Shown here one piece after another: positions 16,691 through 25,458 of a stretch of DNA of 64,000 bases. Numbering within the stretch: position 1 is the first letter of the stretch; every line of letters starts with the position of its first letter. The position numbers were made by a program, and so were the translations under genes. Source of the DNA: Paenibacillus jilunlii (GTDB lineage: Bacteria > Bacillota > Bacilli > Paenibacillales > Paenibacillaceae); NCBI RefSeq assembly GCF_900102965.1, contig NZ_FNGM01000014.1:33243-97242 (forward strand). Reading direction: 5' to 3'. Under the pieces are notes generated by a model that had not been told where the DNA came from, did no database searches, and saw only the letters and a program-made list of their open reading frames with translations.

Positions 16691-18344
16691 GCCTCTCGGG
16701 ATACAGGAGCTGGTAGGCGCGCAGGGCGACCTGGATAGAGATGCGGTTCTCAGGCAGCATGAAGTCTTCGCCCAGCAGCTCGGTGATTTTGTCCAGCCGG
16801 TAGTAGAGCGACTGTCTGACGATGAACAGATTCCGGGCGGCAATCTGCTTCGAGCCGTCATGGTCGAGATAGACGCGCAGGGTCAGCAGCAGCTCGCTTC
16901 CTTTGGCGGTATCATGGTCAATCAAGGGTCCGAGATAGCTGCGGATGAAGTTCTCCAGCGTCTTGCCGTCATTCAGGCTCAGCAGCAGCTGGAAGACGCC
17001 CAGCTCTTCATAGAACAGAATGGACTTCTGATAACAAGAATACAGAGACAGCGCTTGTACGGCTTCCTGGTATCCGGCGTAGGCGTGCTTCAGGCCCCGG
17101 TGGGACTTGCTGACTCCAATGACGAGCTGCAGGTCCTTCAGCTTCTCATCGGAGCGGATATGCTGCAGGGCATCCAGCGCCTGCTGCAGCCGGAGCTTGC
17201 CGGGCAGCTTGGACTGGATGTCGAGGGCGATGACGGTGAGGCGGTTGTTCTTCAGTGTAATCAGCGGGCGCAGCGAGTACTTCTCGAAGATCGAGCGCAG
17301 GATGAGCGACAAGTGAAAGGTGATTGATTCCCAATCATTCTCCGAGCTGTTCCATTTCACATCGCGGGGGTTTTCGATTTCGACCAGGCACACGCGGTAG
17401 GGAAGCTCATTAACCACATTGAAGTCAGGCCCGACCAATCCTTTGAGCCGGTTGTCCTCCTGGGTCCGGCCGCCGATCAGCTCATCCACCCACAGATTCT
17501 CCGAGAACAGCTTGCGCTCCTCCATATACCGTGTGCGCAGCAGCTCCTGGGCAATGGACAACGACGCGGAATCGAGCAGCAGACAGTCAAACTCCTGGGG
17601 CTTGTGATTGCAGACCATCAGAATATAGGCCCAGGTCTGATCGAGCGCACCCACCGGCTTCAGGGCAATCGTCTTGTGGCCGTAGTCGCGGATATAAGGG
17701 GCGGCATCCGGCTGCACGCCTTCCATTTCTTCGCCGAAGGCTTCGAAGAAGCTTAGGAGAGGGAGCTGTTCCTCAGGCGTAAGTGCCGGGAAGAACAGAG
17801 GTTTTCCTTGCGGCTGCATATACACAATTTGTGTGCGGGTGCTTTTGCATAATAATTGCAGTACCTTGACCGTACCTTGAGAGGTCAGTGTTAGACGGTG
17901 GAACTCACGGGAGATGCTCTCCAGCTCCTGAAGCATGCGGTGATGCCGGTTGATAATAAGGGAATGCAGATCAAGAGTGATATCTACAAAGCGTACAGTG
18001 CGGGTGAAAATAATCAGCGGGAAGTCATGATGATTGGCCAGATCAATCATTTCCTGGGGGATGCTGCTGAAATAAGCTCCCAGCTCGATGCATAAGCAGG
18101 CTGCGTTCTTGTCAATCAGATTCTGCATAAAAGATAAGGAAGAGGGCAGGCCGGCGCTTGCCCCTATGCCGGTGGTCAGAATCATCTCCTCCCCGTGGAT
18201 CAGGCTTTCAAAGCTCGCGCTCTCCAGCACATGCACCCAGCGGATGGCGCGGTTCAGGCCGGTTCTGCCGCCGATGACTTCCGATTCTGCAAACAGCGGT
18301 CTTTTGAGTGCATCACGAATGGTAAAAACAAGCTCCCAATCCAT
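16656..18344 (-). CDS. PucR-family transcriptional regulator
   Basis: About 562 residues. The N-terminal 125 residues match the PucR-like sensor domain (IRWVHVLE, ILTTGIG, CLCIELG), a central GGDEF-like CdaR region covers about 290-420, and a C-terminal PucR helix-turn-helix lies at 505-550 (QIAARNLFIVRQSLYYRLDKI). I chose ATG 18344 because the GAGGGGG ribosome site is six bases upstream of it; an ATG at 18350 would abut that site. PucR proteins control purine or amino-acid-derived nitrogen catabolism. Lying between the importer/mmsA and preTA-hydA gene groups, this one most likely controls pyrimidine use. A half-site TAACATAT at 18361-18368 sits in its own leader, hinting at autoregulation. 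Confidence 0.88.
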   Translation of the reverse strand: MDWELVFTIRDALKRPLFAESEVIGGRTGLNRAIRWVHVLESASFESLIHGEEMILTTGIGASAGLPSSLSFMQNLIDKNAACLCIELGAYFSSIPQEMIDLANHHDFPLIIFTRTVRFVDITLDLHSLIINRHHRMLQELESISREFHRLTLTSQGTVKVLQLLCKSTRTQIVYMQPQGKPLFFPALTPEEQLPLLSFFEAFGEEMEGVQPDAAPYIRDYGHKTIALKPVGALDQTWAYILMVCNHKPQEFDCLLLDSASLSIAQELLRTRYMEERKLFSENLWVDELIGGRTQEDNRLKGLVGPDFNVVNELPYRVCLVEIENPRDVKWNSSENDWESITFHLSLILRSIFEKYSLRPLITLKNNRLTVIALDIQSKLPGKLRLQQALDALQHIRSDEKLKDLQLVIGVSKSHRGLKHAYAGYQEAVQALSLYSCYQKSILFYEELGVFQLLLSLNDGKTLENFIRSYLGPLIDHDTAKGSELLLTLRVYLDHDGSKQIAARNLFIVRQSLYYRLDKITELLGEDFMLPENRISIQVALRAYQLLYPERLTLPSSRSAQL

Positions 18345-18435
18345 AAACATCCCCCTCGCTTAACATATGATCTTTTCCTGTCCGGTGCGGGCTGTTTCAG
18401 GCTATATTCTCACAGGTAAAAAATACACTTTTGAA

Positions 18436-18454
18436 ATTAGACAATCTGTCTAAT
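18436..18454. promoter_or_regulatory. Palindrome ATTAGACA-ATC-TGTCTAAT
   Basis: Perfect 8-base arms around a 3-base centre in the 331-base divergent gap between pucR and preT. It resembles the interrupted repeat at 9819-9867 upstream of the importer operon, so it may be a second type of site shared by the pyrimidine genes. The remainder of this gap is AT-rich and has no reading frame worth reporting. Confidence 0.45.
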
Positions 18455-18606
18455 GTAACGAAAAATGGAATTTACTATAGTTTCAATATAACGTGTAAGG
18501 AAAGTTTACCTAAGTGGATGAAAAGTGGAATGAGGAATAAGGCTTATTGTTCATTTTACTACATTAATTCTCAGAAGTAAGCAAAATATTAAGGCAATAC
18601 TCGTAA

Positions 18607-18629
18607 TTATGTTATATTATATAACATAA
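18607..18629. promoter_or_regulatory. Candidate pyrimidine-regulon operator upstream of preT
   Basis: TTATGTTA-N7-TAACATAA; in fact the whole 23 bases are a perfect 11-base inverted repeat around one T. It lies 47 bases before the preT start and matches the site at 9944-9966 in both arms and in spacing. Confidence 0.6.
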
Positions 18630-18675
18630 ATATGACTCTAAAGCGGAAACCGTTCATACAGAAGGAGGGATACGG

Positions 18676-20082
18676 ATGGAGCATGCTTCTCCGTTAAACA
18701 CATTCACGCCCGACATGTTCATGCGGGGTTTTGCCGAGGCCGAGCCTGGCCTTACCCGCAAAGGTGCAATCGAAGAGTCCAACCGCTGCCTGTATTGTTA
18801 TGATGCGCCCTGCATCAAAGCCTGTCCGACCAGCATTAATATTCCTTCTTTCATCAAACGCATCGCCACAGACAACCTGAAGGGTTCGGCACAGACGATT
18901 ATGGATTCCAATCCGGTGGGCGCCAGCTGCGCTCGAGTCTGTCCAACGGAGGAACTGTGCGAAGGGGCTTGTGTGCTGAATGATGCTTCTGCACCGATAC
19001 AGATCGGGCTGCTGCAGCGTTATGCCACCGATTGGGCGATCAACAGCGGAGTCCAGTTATTTAAGCCGGGTCTTCCTAACGGCAAGAGAGTCGCCGTGAT
19101 CGGCGGCGGTCCCGCCGGTCTGTCCGCAGCCAGGGAGCTGGCGCGTGAAGGTTTTGGTGTGGTGATCTATGAAGCGAAGGAGCTTGCAGGCGGGCTGGAC
19201 ACCCATGGAATTGTCTCATTCCGGCTGCCCCAGTCCATCCCGCTGTGGGAAGTGGAGCAGATCGGGAAGCTGGGCGTAGAGATCCGAACAGGTATGAAGG
19301 TGGGCGTGGATGTTTCTGTAGAAGAGCTGAAGGCCGATTATGATGCAATCGTGCTGGCTGCGGGAATGGGTTATGTTCCGCCTCTTGGCATTGAAGGAGA
19401 GAAGCTCTCCGGCGTATATGATGCCATCGGGCTGGTGGAAACCACAAAGACGGGCATTCCGGCATTGGAGCTGACGGGCCGTCGGGTCGCCGTCATCGGC
19501 GCAGGCAACACGGCGATTGATGCAGCCACCTGCTCGGTGCGGCTGGGAGCGGCGAATGTGAAGATGGTCTACCGCCGGACGCCCGCAGAGATGACAGCGT
19601 ATGATTTTGAATATGAATTCGCCAAGCAGGAGGGTGTGGAATTCAGCTGGCTGACCCTGCCGAAGCGGATTATCGGGGACGAACTGGGCAATGTGACTGC
19701 TCTGGAGTGTGTGCAGATGAAGCTGACCGGGGAGAGAGGCAAGGATGGCCGTCCGACACCGGTGCCGGTGGAAGGCTCTGAATTCCTGATGCCGGTAGAA
19801 GCGGTGGTGGTGGCCATCGGACAGAAACGGCGGGTTGACCTGATTGAAGCGCTGGGGCTTGAGCATGAACGGGGCGTGGTCAAGATTGATGAAGCAACCG
19901 GCCGGACCTCCGATCCGCAGATTTATGCCGCCGGGGATATCGTCTTCGGCTCGGGCAAAGGTGAAGCGATGGTAGTCTCCGCTGCCCGGCAGGGCAAGGC
20001 TGCCGCTTATGCCATCATGAAGCAGCTGTTGGGTATGCAGGATAGTGCGCTTGGCTCTATCCTGACTTATATTTCTCGCTGA
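18676..20082 (+). CDS. preT: NAD-dependent dihydropyrimidine dehydrogenase subunit PreT
   Basis: 468 residues. The N-terminal iron-sulfur region has cysteine clusters CLYCYDAPCIKACP and CARVCPTEELCEGAC, followed by an FAD-binding GGGPAGLSAARELA near residue 140 and a second nucleotide-binding GAGNTAIDAA near 275, the layout of the GltD/PreT family. PreT feeds electrons from NAD(P)H to PreA for reduction of uracil and thymine to dihydro forms. The ribosome site GAAGGAGG precedes ATG. The stop TGA falls inside a palindromic repeat, so the last codons may have been set by insertion of that repeat. It starts the preT-preA-hydA operon. Confidence 0.93.
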   Translation: MEHASPLNTFTPDMFMRGFAEAEPGLTRKGAIEESNRCLYCYDAPCIKACPTSINIPSFIKRIATDNLKGSAQTIMDSNPVGASCARVCPTEELCEGACVLNDASAPIQIGLLQRYATDWAINSGVQLFKPGLPNGKRVAVIGGGPAGLSAARELAREGFGVVIYEAKELAGGLDTHGIVSFRLPQSIPLWEVEQIGKLGVEIRTGMKVGVDVSVEELKADYDAIVLAAGMGYVPPLGIEGEKLSGVYDAIGLVETTKTGIPALELTGRRVAVIGAGNTAIDAATCSVRLGAANVKMVYRRTPAEMTAYDFEYEFAKQEGVEFSWLTLPKRIIGDELGNVTALECVQMKLTGERGKDGRPTPVPVEGSEFLMPVEAVVVAIGQKRRVDLIEALGLEHERGVVKIDEATGRTSDPQIYAAGDIVFGSGKGEAMVVSAARQGKAAAYAIMKQLLGMQDSALGSILTYISR

Positions 20083-20128
20083 AACGGTACCGTCCTTTAA
20101 AAGGACGGCGAAGCCGTTTCTACTTGAC
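20081..20128. repeat. Palindromic repeat copy 2, between preT and preA
   Basis: Nested palindrome: outer GAAACGG/CCGTTTC and inner CCGTCCTTT/AAAGGACGG. Together with GCTGAAACG at its left edge and CTTG at its right it is nearly identical to the copy at 35638-35677. It overlaps the preT stop codon and ends 16 bases before the preA start, so it forms an intercistronic RNA hairpin in the operon. Confidence 0.7.
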
Positions 20129-20143
20129 AGGGAGGTAATATTA

Positions 20144-21433
20144 ATGGCAGATTTGCGTATCGATCTTGCAGGGATCAAGTCACCCAATCCATTCTGGCTG
20201 GCCTCGGCGCCGCCTACCAATACCGGCTACCAGGTGCAGCGCGCCTTTGAGGCAGGCTGGGGAGGCGCGGTGTGGAAGACGCTGGGCGATCCGATTATCA
20301 ATACCTCTTCCCGGTTTGCGGCTGTGCATTTCAACGGGCAGCGTGTAGCCGGCTTCAATAATATCGAGCTGATCACCGACCGTCCGCTGGAGGTCAACCT
20401 TAGGGAAATCTATGAAACGAAAAAAAGATTTCCGGACCATGCGGTTGTCGCCTCCCTGATGGTAGAGCCGAAGCAGGAGAAATGGCATGAAATCGTCAAG
20501 CGGGTTGAAGCTGTCGGCGTAGATGGCCTTGAGCTTAACTTCGGCTGCCCGCACGGCATGGCTGAGCGCGGGATGGGCGCGGCCTCCGGGCAGCAGCCCG
20601 ACCTGGTGGAAGCCCAGACCTACTGGGTCAAGGAAGTGGCGGCTACGCCCGTCATTGTGAAGCTGACGCCGAATATCACCGACATTACGGTTGTGGCCCG
20701 CCACGCCGTCAAGGGCGGGGCAGATGCAATTAGCCTGATCAATACGATTAACAGTCTGGCAGGTGTCGACATCCACAGCTGGAACACGATCCCGAATGTG
20801 GGCGGCCAAGGGGCGCACGGCGGCTACTGTGGCCCGGCTGTGAAGCCGATTGCCCTCAGCATGGTCGCTGAATGTGCGCGCGACCGCGGGGTGGGCGTGC
20901 CGATCTCCGGGATCGGCGGGATCTCCACCTGGCAGGATGTGGTCGAATTCATGCTGATGGGCTCAACCGGTATTCAGGTCTGCACGGCGGTCATGCATCA
21001 CGGGTTCCGGATTGTCGAGGAGATGCTCGACGGCCTGAACAACTATCTGGATGACAAAGGATTGGCATCTGTCACTGAGCTGACCGGCAAATCGGTGCCC
21101 AAGTACTCCAACTGGGGCGACCTGGACCTGAATTACAAAGTGGTGGCACGGATTAATGAGGAGAACTGCATCAACTGCAACAAATGCCATATTGCCTGCG
21201 AAGACGCCTCGCATCAATGCATTGATATGCTTACGAATGCCGACGGCAAGGCCTTTCTGCACGTGCGCGAGGAGGATTGTGTAGGCTGCAACCTGTGTTC
21301 CATTGTCTGCCCGGCGGACGGGGCGATTGATATGGTGGCTCTGGACAGCGGCGTGGCTCCAATGACATGGAATCAGCGGCAAAAGGTCATCAGCGGCCTG
21401 AACAGCTCATATTCGGAAGCGGAGGTGGTGTAA
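20144..21433 (+). CDS. preA: NAD-dependent dihydropyrimidine dehydrogenase subunit PreA
   Basis: 429 residues. Residues 1 to about 325 are the FMN-binding dihydroorotate dehydrogenase-like barrel (ASAPPTNTGYQVQRAFEAGWG, LELNFGCPHGM, GIGGISTWQD), and the C-terminal part holds two 4Fe-4S ferredoxin motifs: CINCNKCHIAC and CVGCNLCSIVCP. PreA carries the catalytic pyrimidine-reducing site and works with PreT in the cytoplasm. A GGGAGG ribosome site precedes the ATG. The gene is separated from preT by a palindromic repeat and followed within two bases by hydA. Confidence 0.94.
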   Translation: MADLRIDLAGIKSPNPFWLASAPPTNTGYQVQRAFEAGWGGAVWKTLGDPIINTSSRFAAVHFNGQRVAGFNNIELITDRPLEVNLREIYETKKRFPDHAVVASLMVEPKQEKWHEIVKRVEAVGVDGLELNFGCPHGMAERGMGAASGQQPDLVEAQTYWVKEVAATPVIVKLTPNITDITVVARHAVKGGADAISLINTINSLAGVDIHSWNTIPNVGGQGAHGGYCGPAVKPIALSMVAECARDRGVGVPISGIGGISTWQDVVEFMLMGSTGIQVCTAVMHHGFRIVEEMLDGLNNYLDDKGLASVTELTGKSVPKYSNWGDLDLNYKVVARINEENCINCNKCHIACEDASHQCIDMLTNADGKAFLHVREEDCVGCNLCSIVCPADGAIDMVALDSGVAPMTWNQRQKVISGLNSSYSEAEVV

Positions 21434-21435
21434 GA

Positions 21436-22863
21436 ATGAAGAAGATGATCAAGAATGGCATTATCGTGACCGCAGCGGATACGTATACAGGGGATGTTCT
21501 GATCGAAGACGGGATCATTGCCGGAATCGGCCTCAATCTGGAAGCGCCGGGTGCGGAGATCATCGACGCTTCCGGCTGTTATGTATTTCCGGGCGGCATC
21601 GACCCCCATACGCATCTGGATATGCCTTTTGGCGGCACGGTGACCGCGGACGACTTCGAGACCGGAACGATTGCCGCTGCATATGGCGGGACGACGACAG
21701 TCATCGATTTCTGCCTGACCACCAAAGGCCAGCCGCTGCAGCAGGCCGTGGATACCTGGCATCACAAGTCACAGGATAAGGCGGTGATTGATTACAGCTT
21801 CCACCTGATGGTTTCGGAGCTGAATGATAAGGTGCTTAGCGAGCTGCCGCAGATTATTGAGAACGAAGGCATCACTTCGCTGAAGGTGTTCATGGCCTAC
21901 AAGAACACCTTCCAGGCCGACGACGGCGTGCTGTACAAGACGCTGCAGGTTGCCAAACGGGAAGGTGCGCTCGTTATGGTCCATGCCGAGAACGGCGATG
22001 TGATTGAATATCTGGTCGAGCAGGCCTTGGCTGCCGGGAACACCGATCCGATCTACCATGCCTTGACCCGTCCGCCGGAGCTGGAAGGCGAAGCTACCGG
22101 AAGGGCGGCGTATCTGACGGAGCTGACCGGTTCCCAGTTGTATGTGGTGCATGTAACCTGCGCGGAAGCCGCCTGGAAGATTGCGGAAGCGCGCCGGAAA
22201 GGGCTGCGTGTCTACGGCGAGACCTGCCCGCAGTATCTGGTACTTGATCAGACGGCGCTGGAGAAGCCGGACTTCGAAGGTGCCAAATATGTCTGGTCTC
22301 CGCCGCTGCGCGAAGCGTGGAACCAGGCGGTGCTGTGGGATGCGCTCTGGAGCGGCGCGCTGCAGACGATCGGCTCCGATCAATGCTCTTTTAACTTTAA
22401 GGGACAGAAGGATCTTGGGTTGGGCGACTTCTCAAAAATTCCGAACGGCGGCCCGACCATAGAAGACCGGTTCAGCGTGCTCTACTCTGAGGGCGTGCAG
22501 AAAGGCCGCATCTCCTTGAATAAATTTGTAGATATCATCTCCACCTCCAGCGCGAAGCTGTTTGGGCTTTTCCCTCAGAAAGGCACCATTGCCGTCGGCA
22601 GCGATGCAGATATCGTTATTTTCGACCCAGCTGTAGAGAGAACCCTTTCCGCAGAAACCCATCATATGAACGTAGACTATAATGCCTTCGAAGGTATGGA
22701 GGTCAAAGGCGAACCGGTCTCCGTACTCATCCGGGGGGAGTTCGTTATTCGTGATAAGCAGTTTGTCGGCAAGGCGGGGTCCGGCAAATATCTGCACCGC
22801 AAACGGTTTGAAGCGGAAGCGCCGCGTCCCTCGCAAGCAGAAATCAGCGGAGGAGTGGTCTGA
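21436..22863 (+). CDS. hydA: Dihydropyrimidinase (D-hydantoinase type)
   Basis: 475 residues from ATG 21436, chosen because GGAGGTGG lies 8 bases upstream and the start follows the preA stop by two bases. Amidohydrolase metal ligands are all visible: HTHLD with H58 and H60, the carboxylated lysine K150 in SLKVFMAYK, MVHAEN, YVVHVTCAEA and IGSDQCSF. It opens the ring of dihydrouracil and dihydrothymine to give N-carbamoyl-beta-alanine or N-carbamoyl-beta-aminoisobutyrate, the second step of the reductive pathway. The expected next enzyme, beta-ureidopropionase, is not encoded here. Confidence 0.94.
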   Translation: MKKMIKNGIIVTAADTYTGDVLIEDGIIAGIGLNLEAPGAEIIDASGCYVFPGGIDPHTHLDMPFGGTVTADDFETGTIAAAYGGTTTVIDFCLTTKGQPLQQAVDTWHHKSQDKAVIDYSFHLMVSELNDKVLSELPQIIENEGITSLKVFMAYKNTFQADDGVLYKTLQVAKREGALVMVHAENGDVIEYLVEQALAAGNTDPIYHALTRPPELEGEATGRAAYLTELTGSQLYVVHVTCAEAAWKIAEARRKGLRVYGETCPQYLVLDQTALEKPDFEGAKYVWSPPLREAWNQAVLWDALWSGALQTIGSDQCSFNFKGQKDLGLGDFSKIPNGGPTIEDRFSVLYSEGVQKGRISLNKFVDIISTSSAKLFGLFPQKGTIAVGSDADIVIFDPAVERTLSAETHHMNVDYNAFEGMEVKGEPVSVLIRGEFVIRDKQFVGKAGSGKYLHRKRFEAEAPRPSQAEISGGVV

Positions 22864-23103
22864 ATGTCCGCATATGCCGAGTTTGACAAGGAACGGCAGG
22901 AGATAGACGCTCTGCTGCGGCAGGGCTACGTGATCACGGGAATCCGGGAAGATCTGAACGGGGCCGCAGTACAGTTCACCAGCAGCGGGCCGGGCGTAAA
23001 CCGGGTAGAGCTGCTGTTGCTGACCGCCGATAGCCGCAAGTATGTGACGACATTGATATTCGCCGGTGCCAACCCGGCCAAGCCACTAGAAACACATATG
23101 TAA
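22864..23103 (+). CDS. Small protein of unknown function at the end of the pyrimidine operon
   Basis: 79 residues, starting at the base after the hydA stop with a GGAGGAG ribosome site inside hydA, so it is translationally coupled and very likely expressed. The sequence is soluble, mixed alpha/beta in appearance, with no cysteines, no metal motif and no membrane segment. I do not recognise the family. Its position as last gene of preT-preA-hydA suggests an accessory role in pyrimidine breakdown. A terminator follows. Confidence 0.75.
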   Translation: MSAYAEFDKERQEIDALLRQGYVITGIREDLNGAAVQFTSSGPGVNRVELLLLTADSRKYVTTLIFAGANPAKPLETHM

Positions 23104-23139
23104 GTTGTCATAAGCAGTTGATTGATGTGAATTCAGAGA

Positions 23140-23187
23140 TCAAGTCTAACCGTTTTTTTATACGGTATAGGCTTGGTCTTTTTTTGA
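23140..23187 (+). terminator. Terminator of the preT-preA-hydA operon
   Basis: An imperfect stem (CAAG-CTA-CCGT against ACGG-TAG-CTTG, 23141-23175) with a T-rich loop runs into TTTTTTT at 23179-23185. Confidence 0.6.
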
Positions 23188-23291
23188 ATCTAAGGAGATG
23201 TACGGGAGGGCACGCATCCGGTGAAAAGTATTGTATAATTGAGGCTCAGTGCAGGCAATTTCAACTTAAGGATGAGGAGAGCGGATTTCCT

Positions 23292-23936
23292 ATGTTTTTT
23301 TTAGATAGTATGTCATGGCTGACGGAGGAGCGTCTTCTGCAGCTGCTGGAGCAATACCGCTCACTGGGGCCTCTGCCCGGAATCGGGCTCACCTTCATGA
23401 AATCCTTCGTCCCGCCGCTGCCGACGATTGCAATTGTAGGACTTAACGGGGCGGTGTATGGGCTGTGGCTTGGTTTTTTGTATTCCTGGCTCGGGCTGGT
23501 TGCGGGCTGTGTAACCACGTTCCTGATTATCCGCCGAATCGCCTCGCACCCTTACTTGCGCAAGTGGGCGCTGCGGCCCAAAGTCGCGAGAGGCATGAAA
23601 TGGGTCCGCAATAGCGGCTTCAGCTACGTTTTTCTGCTTAGCCTGTTCCCGGTTGGACCCTTTGTTGTAATCAACATGGCTGCTGGACTTGCGCAAATGC
23701 GGCTGCGCTCGTATCTGCTTGCCCTGTGTGCGGGCAAAGCGATCATGGTGTTTGCAGTTTCCTATATTGGTAATGATGTGGACCGGTTCATCCGCCATCC
23801 CGGAGAAATCATCTATGTGCTGCTCTTTATCGGGGTTTCACTCTGGGGGGTTAAGGCCATTGAGGCCCGGTTCACCCGGGCCGCGCAGGCGCGGGAGGAG
23901 CAGCTTCCGGCAGGGGGACCGCTACAACGCAAATAA
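23292..23936 (+). CDS. TVP38/TMEM64-family membrane protein
   Basis: About 214 residues with several hydrophobic helices. The segment GLTFMKSFVPPLPTIAIVGLNGAVYG, followed by FLYSWLGLVAGCVTTFLIIR, and then FSYVFLLSLFPVGPFVVINMAAGL, is the VTT/DedA-like fold shared by TVP38 proteins, which are thought to act in lipid or small-molecule transfer. I placed the start at ATG 23292 after a GAGGAG site; an earlier in-frame start at 23118 would lie across the preceding terminator. It ends convergently with the class V aminotransferase gene, overlapping by 15 bases. Confidence 0.82.
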   Translation: MFFLDSMSWLTEERLLQLLEQYRSLGPLPGIGLTFMKSFVPPLPTIAIVGLNGAVYGLWLGFLYSWLGLVAGCVTTFLIIRRIASHPYLRKWALRPKVARGMKWVRNSGFSYVFLLSLFPVGPFVVINMAAGLAQMRLRSYLLALCAGKAIMVFAVSYIGNDVDRFIRHPGEIIYVLLFIGVSLWGVKAIEARFTRAAQAREEQLPAGGPLQRK

Positions 23937-25433
23937 TCCGCTGACCGCAGCCTCATTCCCGGCCTCATCGGCTGGGTGCACCCAGCTGTTCGTGCTGCGG
24001 TTATAACGGTAATCCTGTCTCCACACGCTGATATGGCGGACGATACTGTGGACGGCGTGGATCATGAACTCGACTTCACCGTCGGTCATAATGGGGTGCA
24101 GGGAAAGGCGGACCCACCCCGGCTTGCGGGACTGGTCACCGGCATGAATGGCCTGGATGAATTCCCGGGACAGCTCCCGGTCCAGTCCCAGCAGATGGTG
24201 GCCGTAAGGTCCTGCGCAGGAACAGCCGCCGCGCGCCTGAATGCCAAACCGGTCATTGAGCAGCCTGACCACAAGATTATAATGAATATCTTCAAGGTTG
24301 AAAGATACAATGCCGTGACGCCTGGTGTGTTCACCTGCAAGTATCGTGCAGCCTGGAATGGAGTGAAGCCCGGTGAGCAGCCTGCTGCACAGCTGCTGCT
24401 CTCTGGCAAGCATGAATCCGCCATCCCCGTTCATCGCCTCCTTCAGCTTGAGGCACAGCGCTGTACGGAAGGCCTGCAGGAATCCGGGAGTTCCGCTGTC
24501 CTCGCGTACTTCGACTGAATGGATATACCGGCGTCCGCCCCAGGCATCGACCCAGACCACGGTTCCACCGCCCGGCTCATCCGGCAATTGGCCTCTGCTG
24601 AGGCCGGAATCGAAGAGCAGTACTCCCCCTGTGCCGGGGCCGCCGAGAAATTTATGCGGTGAGAAAAAGATAGCATCCAGCTTCTCCAGCGGATCTGCCT
24701 GATGCATGTTGATGGATGCATACGGGGCGCAGGCGGCAAAATCCACAAAACAAACTCCCCCGTGGCGGTGCATGGCGGCGGCGAGCCTGTGATAGGGGAT
24801 ATGGATGCCTGTAACGTTGGAGCAGGCCGTGAAGGAACCGATTTTGAAGCGGCGGTTCCGGTAGAGCATCAGCAGGCGTTCCAGCTCCCGGAGATCGGCA
24901 GTTCCGTCCGCTCCGGCAGGGACGGTAACTACATCGCCGATGCCTTCCTGCCAGGGCAGCAGATTGGAGTGATGCTCCATGTGGCTGACAAAAATAACCG
25001 GGCGGTCCTCCGGAGCACATAGATAATCCTCCCGCAGCCATTCGGGAAGCTTCAGGCCCATCAGCCGCTGCAGCTTGTTGACTGCGCCTGTGGTGCCGTT
25101 GCCGCAGAAGAGCAGCGCATCACCCGGCCCGGCGTTCACATGGTTCTTGATAATCTTCCGCGCTTCGTTATAGGCGAGGGTCATGGTCAGACCGGTCGTG
25201 TTCGATTCTGTGTGCGGGTTGCTGACATAAGGCCCGAACATCTCCTGAATTTTACGTTCAATGGGTTCATACAGCCTCCCGCTGGCTGTCCAGTCGGCAT
25301 ACAGCAGCGGGTGACGGCCGTAGGGAGTGGAGATCACATGCCGTCCCCCAATAGTATGCTCGCGAAAAGGTGCGAAATGCTCCAGCAGTGAAGCGGGCTC
25401 CTCTGCCGTAGAAGCGCGGTTGATACTCAGCAC
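23922..25433 (-). CDS. Class V aminotransferase-fold PLP enzyme (cysteine desulfurase-like)
   Basis: About 503 residues with the class V fold: NPHTESNTTGLTMTLAYNEA, FCGNGTTGAVNKLQ, VSHMEHHSNLLPW, and the PLP lysine in FFSPHKFLGGPGTGG. A GCSCAGPYGH segment provides candidate catalytic cysteines. I chose the GTG at 25433 since a GGAGGG site lies just upstream; a longer frame to 25556 would have to translate through a palindromic repeat and shows no homology-like sequence. The length exceeds typical SufS/IscS (about 400), placing it in a longer subfamily of unassigned substrate. It is downstream of a DsrE-like gene, which suggests sulfur handling. Confidence 0.8.
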   Translation of the reverse strand: MLSINRASTAEEPASLLEHFAPFREHTIGGRHVISTPYGRHPLLYADWTASGRLYEPIERKIQEMFGPYVSNPHTESNTTGLTMTLAYNEARKIIKNHVNAGPGDALLFCGNGTTGAVNKLQRLMGLKLPEWLREDYLCAPEDRPVIFVSHMEHHSNLLPWQEGIGDVVTVPAGADGTADLRELERLLMLYRNRRFKIGSFTACSNVTGIHIPYHRLAAAMHRHGGVCFVDFAACAPYASINMHQADPLEKLDAIFFSPHKFLGGPGTGGVLLFDSGLSRGQLPDEPGGGTVVWVDAWGGRRYIHSVEVREDSGTPGFLQAFRTALCLKLKEAMNGDGGFMLAREQQLCSRLLTGLHSIPGCTILAGEHTRRHGIVSFNLEDIHYNLVVRLLNDRFGIQARGGCSCAGPYGHHLLGLDRELSREFIQAIHAGDQSRKPGWVRLSLHPIMTDGEVEFMIHAVHSIVRHISVWRQDYRYNRSTNSWVHPADEAGNEAAVSGLFAL

Positions 25434-25458
25434 GGACAATCCCTCCAGCCAGTGATTA

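Noticed and set aside
15671..16861. A 396-codon minus-strand frame opposite the aminotransferase gene
   Set aside because: It is a shadow of the aminotransferase; no domain or start site supports it.
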